NCBI RefSeq assembly: GCF_000400465.1
Contig: NW_008806278.1
Location: 62,001 to 126,000 of the forward strand
Length of the DNA: 64,000 bases
From: Wallemia ichthyophaga EXF-994
Lineage: Eukaryota > Basidiomycota > Wallemiomycetes > Wallemiales > Wallemiaceae
Direction of reading: 5' to 3'
Position numbers and translations under genes: made by a program. Each line of letters opens with the position of its first letter. Positions within the stretch are counted from its first letter, which is position 1. The notes under the pieces were generated by a model. It had not been told where the DNA came from. It was given only the letters and a program-made list of their open reading frames with translations, and made no database searches. Of this stretch, positions 58,101 to 64,000 are shown in pieces.

Positions 58101-58796
58101 GTAGACTTGGTGCCTATGACAACATGTTTAGTAACTCGTCGACATTTATGGTCGAATTGGCGGAAACGTGGGTATACGAGAAAATGATTTTAGAAGTTCT
58201 GACGCAGCGCACAGCTCGAAGATAATCAACGAGACTACGCCGAAGAGCTTGCTTATTTTAGATGAGCTGGGAGTGGGTCGCGCTGTGAGACATTTTTATC
58301 GACTAACGCCGCCCAATAGAGGGGTACTTCTACGACTCAAGGTATTGCCATTGCTAGTGCGGTACTACAGCACATCGCCTCATTCTTGGGATGCTGTCTT
58401 TTCTCCACCCACTACTCAAGTCTTGGCGACTTTGGATCGACTCACCCAAATATCAAATCATGCCACATGGCTTCCGAGGTGAATAGTGAAAAGAGGGAAA
58501 TTAGATTCCTTTACAAGCTCGTAAATGGGGTAGCGCTGGACAGCTATGGACATCATGTTGCCAAATTGGCCGGTGTGCCACTGCCTGTAGTCGTACGGGC
58601 CGAGCAGGTTGCAACAGAGTACACGGAAGCGAACAAGCTCGAACAGCAGAAAGCAGAAGCTAACAGACACAAGACAATGCCACTGGCCTCTCAATCAGAC
58701 TTTGCAACAGCGATTAGACTCGCCAAAGCAGCAAAGGGGTTGACGTTTAAAGACAGACGAAATCTCAAATTCATAAGCGAAGCCAACAGTCAGTGA
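55182..58796 (+). CDS. MSH6: DNA mismatch repair protein MSH6
   Basis: Exons 55182-55335, 55386-58167, 58215-58272 and 58320-58796, with introns of 50, 47 and 47 bp; 1156 aa. MSH6 pairs with MSH2 (MutS-alpha) to recognise base mismatches. The mismatch-binding motif FYELYE is present in QKGKFYELYENDAI. The ATPase has Walker A GPNMAGKSTLLR, and the last two splices recreate STFMVELAETSK and LDELGRGTSTTQG, then FFSTHY-like CLFSTHYSSL. The N-tail is basic and disordered. It contains QGSLFSAGFF near residues 14-23, which resembles a PCNA-binding box but with two extra residues before the aromatic pair. Confidence 0.95.
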
Positions 58797-58935
58797 GATT
58801 TCAGCATACCATTCCAGGAAGATCAACAAATTAGCAAAGAAGTCTTGTAATTCTCAGAAGATATAGCAAATTCTTTCCATAAAAACGACATACAAAAAAA
58901 GATAGAAGGATTAGTGGGGTGGTATAGAACTCAGA

Positions 58936-59588
<653 letters not shown>

Positions 59589-59625
59589 TTCGTTAGTGAG
59601 CGCACTTATTCAACAATCAACCGAA

Positions 59626-61043
59626 ATGGATCAGGATGAGTTTAAAATTGCGCAAAACAACTCAGATGACAGCGATGAGAATGATAGCGCTGAGGATGAA
59701 GTACCGGACTATCGCCAGCTGGCCAGCTTCACGAACCGCAAATCAAAAGAGACGTACATTCCGCGCAGAGGTGAAAAGGAGTTCGAGCCATCTGGATTGA
59801 AAATACAACAGAAAGCTCTTGATGAATCTAGAGATGCCATGTTCAACGCTATAGACGGCGTACGCCAGTCGTCAAACAAGAACATTAGCATTGGTTTGTG
59901 GTCGAATGCACACAGCAGAGCTAGCATAATTATACAGAGAGGCACACATTTCTCTTCTATAGGTCATCCAGTGAGAAATACACCGTCTAAGAGGGAAGGT
60001 AATGTTGAGAAGGTGGCTTCGGAGACCAGAATGGAATTGCTCCCAGAGGAGGCGCTCTATATGGTTGAGAGAGGCTCGCTGTTGTGTTACGAATACGAAT
60101 GGAGCGACAACAACGACAAGATGCTGAAGCTGTCGACGAATGATAGCGCTGTTGATGAGCGCGTTGCCGGGCTGGCTCCCTTTTCGGCTCAGCGCGCTTT
60201 TGATTGCTGCATTGGCAAAGATGGCCTGACTTTGGAGAAGTACACTGTCTATGCACAGCTCAAAAGACTCGGATACATTGTTAAGAGAGCTCAACAGCAG
60301 CAGATAAAACCTGGAGAGCAGCCTGGATTGCTAGGCAGAATATACAACACTCTAAAAGGCATTGTCAACACCATTTTTTCCCCTATTGCAAGCTTTGTCA
60401 GGCTTTTCAACTTCAGAGTCACAACGTTGCTCGGCTCTCGCTCTAGTTTCCTCCGTCCACATCAAAATTATGGTGAGTTGCTTTTAGTCTGTCTCATAAG
60501 CTAATCAGCCCAATAGACTCGATATTCAAAGCACTAAGGCTGACTCCGTGGGGATACAACGACACGCCAGAAGTAAGCACAAGACTAAGTGAAGAGCAGC
60601 AGCACGAATTTGATGTAACATGGGATATATGGAGACCAAGCTCCAAGTTCAGGAAGAGCGCACCACCACCACCTGATTTCAGAATCGTAGTTGTCGACAC
60701 GCACAAGTCATCCCTGCCCAGCTTGGAGCAGTTTGCTCATATATTCAGCCATCAGCCATACTCACAGCCACCACTCACGCGTAAGCAGAAGCTGGCTAAG
60801 GAGAAGGAAGAGAAGAACGGTAAGAAGCCAGAACTTGCAGTATCGGAGATAAGCTGGTTTTCAAGGTGGTGGAATCGCAAGCAGCTGGCTGCCGACGAGT
60901 CTAACAGGAAAAAGAGTCCTGCTGTGATGTTCCCTGCTCTGAAGCACGGAAAGCGTGCCGTTGTATTTGCTATCGTGGACTCAGGTACAACTTCGTGGAT
61001 ACAGTTTGGCGAGGGGCAATTTGGAGAGTTCCCTTTGTACTAG
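59626..61043 (+). CDS. SEN54: tRNA-splicing endonuclease subunit SEN54
   Basis: Exons 59626-60472 and 60517-61043; 44-bp phase-1 intron; 457 aa. SEN54 is a structural subunit of the heterotetrameric endonuclease that removes tRNA introns, paired with SEN2. The N-terminal domain carries PDYRQLASFTNRKSKETYIPRRGEKEFEP and MELLPEEALYMVERGSLLCYE. It continues to SAQRAFDCCIGKDGLTLEKYTVYAQLKRLGYIVKR, the family signature (quoted here in blocks). The C-terminal half contains the FDVTWDIWRPSSKFRKSAPP block. The ATG at 59626 gives an acidic start; an upstream GTG is not needed. Confidence 0.93.
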
Positions 61044-61758
61044 ATGGGGAATTTGGATTTGTTGTATTTATTTGATTGCATAGCGATATACACTCGATAA
61101 ATGTGCCCAAATCGTTCGAAGGAAAAAGGCGGAGTAGCAGCCGAAAGAGGAAGGAGAGTTGGTTGAACGCAGTCGCCAAGCCCATGCCAGTAGCTGTGAA
61201 TAACAATTAATTTTCACTGTGTAACCCTAATCATAAGCTATAAATTTGGCGTCTTCTCGCTCCCTCCTCTTCATCGCAGCGATGAAGTACTGAGAACGAT
61301 GCTTGAGCATTGCTTTCAGGACTTTATGGCTGATATAACTGCCATCACACTCTGTGTGTCGCCCATTAGTAGCGGCATTCAATTTTCTCGATGGCTAGAG
61401 AAACTTCCTCTATACTCAGCGGTCTTTGAGCCACACGGCCAGGATCAAATCGCTCCATTACGAGGATACATATACTAGATAATTGTAATCTGCAATGAAA
61501 TAAAATTTGATTGAAACTCAGTTACTATCTGTGAGAGACTTCGACGTGGCAGGGCATTTATGCATTGGAAAAATTCCGGTTTCCAAGGGGACTGCTAGTA
61601 ATTCAAAAAATCTAAACATTCCACTCTCCAGTTGGATATCTGTTGCGTGAAACGCTCCGACGATTGTGTGATCGAAGAAATTTTCAGATTGCTAATAGTT
61701 ACCAGTTACCGCTTCCGTTTTTCTTCTCATTCATCTTTCAACCCACTTCACAGATACA
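61044..61758. other. Intergenic region with a possible small reverse-strand gene
   Basis: 715 bp between SEN54 and the dioxygenase. Apart from the candidate listed separately at 61227-61458, no gene or RNA was recognised. A minus-strand ORF ending near 60970 overlaps SEN54 and looks like a shadow. The last 100 bp are pyrimidine-rich and lead into the dioxygenase ATG. Confidence 0.4.
61227..61458 (-). CDS. Candidate small spliced gene, unrecognised
   Basis: The ATG at 61458 opens MERFDPGRVAQRPLSIEE. A second minus frame, with coding texture, reads SHKVLKAMLKHRSQYFIAAM and KRREREDAKFIAYD to a TAG at 61227. Between them lies a good branch/acceptor pair (CTACTAAT then CACACAG). A GTATAG donor would join the two frames with a 64-bp intron, giving roughly 55 aa. 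The donor is weak and no family was recognised. It may be a real micro-protein gene, a remnant, or chance. Confidence 0.28.
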
Positions 61759-62869
61759 ATGAGCGAGACGCTTACCGCCACTACACAAGCTCTCACGCTG
61801 AACCAATCAGAGCTCAACGGTCCATTTGAGTACCCAGCCAATTGGGACAAGCACATCGACAGACACCTCACTCCTGCAGTCGGCACCCAGCTCAAGCAAG
61901 GCGTACAGCTCAGCGAAATCCTCGAAAACGACAAACTCGTGCATGAACTGGCGGTGCTGATCAGTCGCAGAGGCGTGGTCATCGCCAAAGACCAGGACAT
62001 AACTCCAGACCAACAAGCTCGCTTGGGTGGGTCTTATGCTCCCTCTGCTGTATTTTCTAATTGCTTCCGCAGGTCAAGCGCTTGGCGACCTCACCGGGAA
62101 ACCTAAAAACAGCAAGCTGCATATACACCCGCTTACACCAGACTTTGGCGAATTCGGCCAAGCACCGGCTGTCTTTAGCCTCGACGACAAGTTCAATCAG
62201 GACAAATACGATGAGGAAATCGAAAAGAGCGAACACGCCTCGGCAAACTGGCACACCGATATCACTTTCGAGAATGTCCCTAGTGACTATGCGATTCTCA
62301 AGATGCACACTGTCCCAATTGGCGGTGACACTCTCTGGGCATCTGCATACACAGTCTACGACAAGATTTCACCTACAATGCGCACCTTCTTGTCTACCTT
62401 GACAGCGTCACATCACGCACCTACCTTTCAAGACGCTAAACGCAACTACGGCATCACTTTCCGCGGTGAAAAGGAAGATGACGTAGGTAGAGGAAGTGAT
62501 GAGAATCGCGGAGCACATCTCACAGCGAAACATCCAATCATTCGCACAAACCCAGTCACTGGCTGGCACGGTGTTTTTGTGAACAAATGCTTCACTAAGA
62601 AGATAGATGGGTTGAAGAAGGACGAGAGCGATGCACTGCTCAACTACCTCTACCATCTGCAAAACAGCCACGATGCTCACGTTCGCTACCAGTGGAGTAC
62701 GAACGATGTCGCTTTGTGGGATAACCGAACGACTACTCACTGCTGTACGTTAGATACTACCGGTCCCCGTGCTGGCAACCGCGTACTAGGAATAGGAGAG
62801 CGCCCATACTACGATGCTGGAGGATCTTCACGTCTTGAAGACCTCAAGAAGAAGGCTCTTGCAGTCTAA
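61759..62869 (+). CDS. TauD/TfdA-family Fe(II)/2-oxoglutarate dioxygenase
   Basis: Exons 61759-62026 and 62073-62869; 46-bp phase-1 intron; 354 aa. The iron triad is visible: WHTDITF supplies His and Asp, and NRTTTHCC supplies the distal His. A downstream Arg-rich segment (GPRAGNRVLGIGERP) should hold 2-oxoglutarate. Yeast Jlp1 and fungal relatives with the same layout cleave sulfonates such as taurine to release sulfite; other members act on alpha-ketoglutarate-dependent herbicide or xanthine substrates. A role in sulfur or carbon scavenging is therefore inferred, not shown. There is no signal peptide, so it is probably cytosolic. Confidence 0.9.
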
Positions 62870-63473
62870 AACTTTACTTGCATCTTCGCCTAGCGATATT
62901 TCTTCTCTTTTAGCTCCGATCTCGCAAAGTTATTTCAACATATCTATACCAAACATAGAAAGAGCACAGTGTCCCATCAGCTCGCTGGCACATTCTTTAT
63001 TCTTATGATCATGACTAACGTACACTTAACTGTATCCTACCAACCAATATATACTAATTTCGAAACACTAATGAAGTTTTTTCCGTGAAGGTATGCAAAC
63101 GAGGAGGATGAGGTGTGCGCTAAGAATTGGAACTTTATTCTCCAAATGAGCCGAACATGCCGAACATGCCCTTATCATTGCCAGCATTACGTATGTATCA
63201 TTGTGCGACATTTCAGAAAGTAAAACGAGTTCTGTCAGCAGCACTTTAAGGGATTATTGCGTGTGTGTTACGCCATTTTAATCGGTGCAAAATGACCTGC
63301 GAGTGACATTATCCCTCGCTTACCACTCTCTGTCTTCTCTCATACCACCAACACGAACACACTCTCCAAGCAAGAGAGATACCCTTTTCCAGTAAGCCTC
63401 ACTGCGATCTACACAAACAGTAGCTCAATCTACACTAGCTTCTTACACTCAAGGTTACTGATACTACTGCGGT
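62870..63473. other. Intergenic region upstream of the P4-ATPase
   Basis: 604 bp. A minus-strand frame ends ...GMFGMFGSFGE near 63138, with two direct copies of a 9-bp unit, but I could find no start or upstream exon for it. The plus strand shows pyrimidine-rich tracts before the P4-ATPase ATG. Nothing else was recognised. Confidence 0.4.
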
Positions 63474-64000
63474 ATGCCAAATTCCATAGCAAGTTCAGCA
63501 AAGCATTTGATTGAAGATGACACAGACGACGACACAATCAACTCACCGCTCAATGTTGATCCAAATCTCAGATTGAGAACTGTGCGCTCAGCCTCTAGCT
63601 CTATTCGTGAAGCACATCGTCACGATAAGCGCAGAGAGTCAAAGCGTAAGCGATTAAGGGAGAAGGTCAAGAAGGCTGCGAACAAGCTAAAAGACAAAAA
63701 TGCCACTGTTCCTGACAAGTCACCAGTTGACGGCAACAGACGTAACGTATATGCCAACATCCCCTTACCACCTTACGAGCTAAGCAAGACTGGCGATCCA
63801 ATTGCAAAATACCCCAGAAATAAAGTCAGGACCGCCAAATATACGTTAATTACATTCATACCAAAGAATCTATTGGAGCAATTTAGGAGAGTTGCCAACA
63901 TATATTTCTTACTTCTGGTGATATTGCAGATATTCCCTATTTTTGGCGCAACTACTCCACAGGTTGCAATGCTTCCCCTTGTCGCTATCTTGGTAATAAC
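63474..64000 (+). CDS. DNF1: P4-type ATPase (phospholipid flippase, Dnf1/2-like), 5' part only
   Basis: The frame is open from the ATG at 63474 to the right edge (about 175 codons). The first 100 residues are a hydrophilic cytosolic tail: an acidic start, then a strongly basic stretch ([17 protein letters not shown]). The flippase signature follows: [19 protein letters not shown], then [19 protein letters not shown] and [19 protein letters not shown], which is membrane segment 1 and its entry. A second hydrophobic segment starts at the edge. P4-ATPases flip aminophospholipids or phosphatidylcholine to the cytosolic leaflet. The catalytic DKTGT lies outside the window. The VRTAKYT-type spacing suggests Dnf1/2 more than Drs2 or Neo1. 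Confidence 0.85.
   Translation, partial: MPNSIASSAKHLIEDDTDDDTINSPLNVDPNLRLRTVRSASSSIREAHRHDKRRESKRKRLREKVKKAANKLKDKNATVPDKSPVDGNRRNVYANIPLPPYELSKTGDPIAKYPRNKVRTAKYTLITFIPKNLLEQFRRVANIYFLLLVILQIFPIFGATTPQVAMLPLVAILVI

Overview
The window is nuclear DNA from a fungus, most likely a basidiomycete. Genes are dense, protein-coding on both strands, and interrupted by about 54 very short introns. Nearly all introns are 42-66 bp, usually with a GTGAGT-like donor and a YAG acceptor. The proteins are of Dikarya type: Atg13, Prp8, GCP2, a Sad1-like SUN protein, an Afg3/Yta12 m-AAA protease and a PsuG-pseudouridine kinase fusion. Compact genes, tiny introns and minute intergenic gaps would fit a Wallemia-like genome, but that is an inference. 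Most reading frames are broken by introns, so I rebuilt the gene models by joining frames at splice sites and checking family motifs across each junction. No CRISPR array, bacterial mobile element, rRNA or intact transposon was seen.

Layout. 1-9.4 kb: m-AAA protease (3' end off the left edge), TMEM205-like membrane protein, SGT1/ecdysoneless homologue, mitochondrial uL4m, PsuG-kinase fusion. 9.5-16.7 kb: tRNA-Asp(GTC), eIF2-alpha, IMP dehydrogenase, VPS25, NOP15-like RNA-binding protein, STK32/YANK-type kinase, membrane-anchored thioredoxin. 16.7-25.8 kb: ATG13, GCP2, small subunit of serine palmitoyltransferase, VPS16, NMD3. 25.8-29.2 kb is sparser: a CENP-B-type HTH protein, EMP24-type p24 protein and several weak small ORFs. 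29.2-37.7 kb: RanBP1, bS18m and the six-exon PRP8. 37.7-45 kb looks accessory: PTR2-type peptide transporter behind three GATA-like sites, an orphan two-exon gene, a Gfo/Idh/MocA oxidoreductase, an orphan probably mitochondrial protein and a decayed gene. 45-61 kb is dense again: a 1157-aa disordered protein, SUN protein, DPH6, cytochrome-b5 sphingolipid desaturase, MSH6, calmodulin, SEN54. 61-64 kb: a TauD-like dioxygenase and the 5' end of a P4-ATPase flippase.

How the genes relate. This is a housekeeping neighbourhood, not an operon or pathway cluster. The clearest organisational theme is divergent transcription from almost no intergenic DNA: seven head-to-head pairs have start codons separated by only 6 to 52 bp. 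Themes recur without obvious clustering: translation and ribosome biogenesis (eIF2-alpha, NMD3, NOP15, uL4m, bS18m, DPH6, SEN54, tRNA), endosome/autophagy (VPS25, VPS16, ATG13, EMP24), sphingolipids (ssSPT, desaturase) and nuclear or spindle architecture (GCP2, SUN protein, calmodulin). Calmodulin has two micro-exons of 7 and 12 nt.
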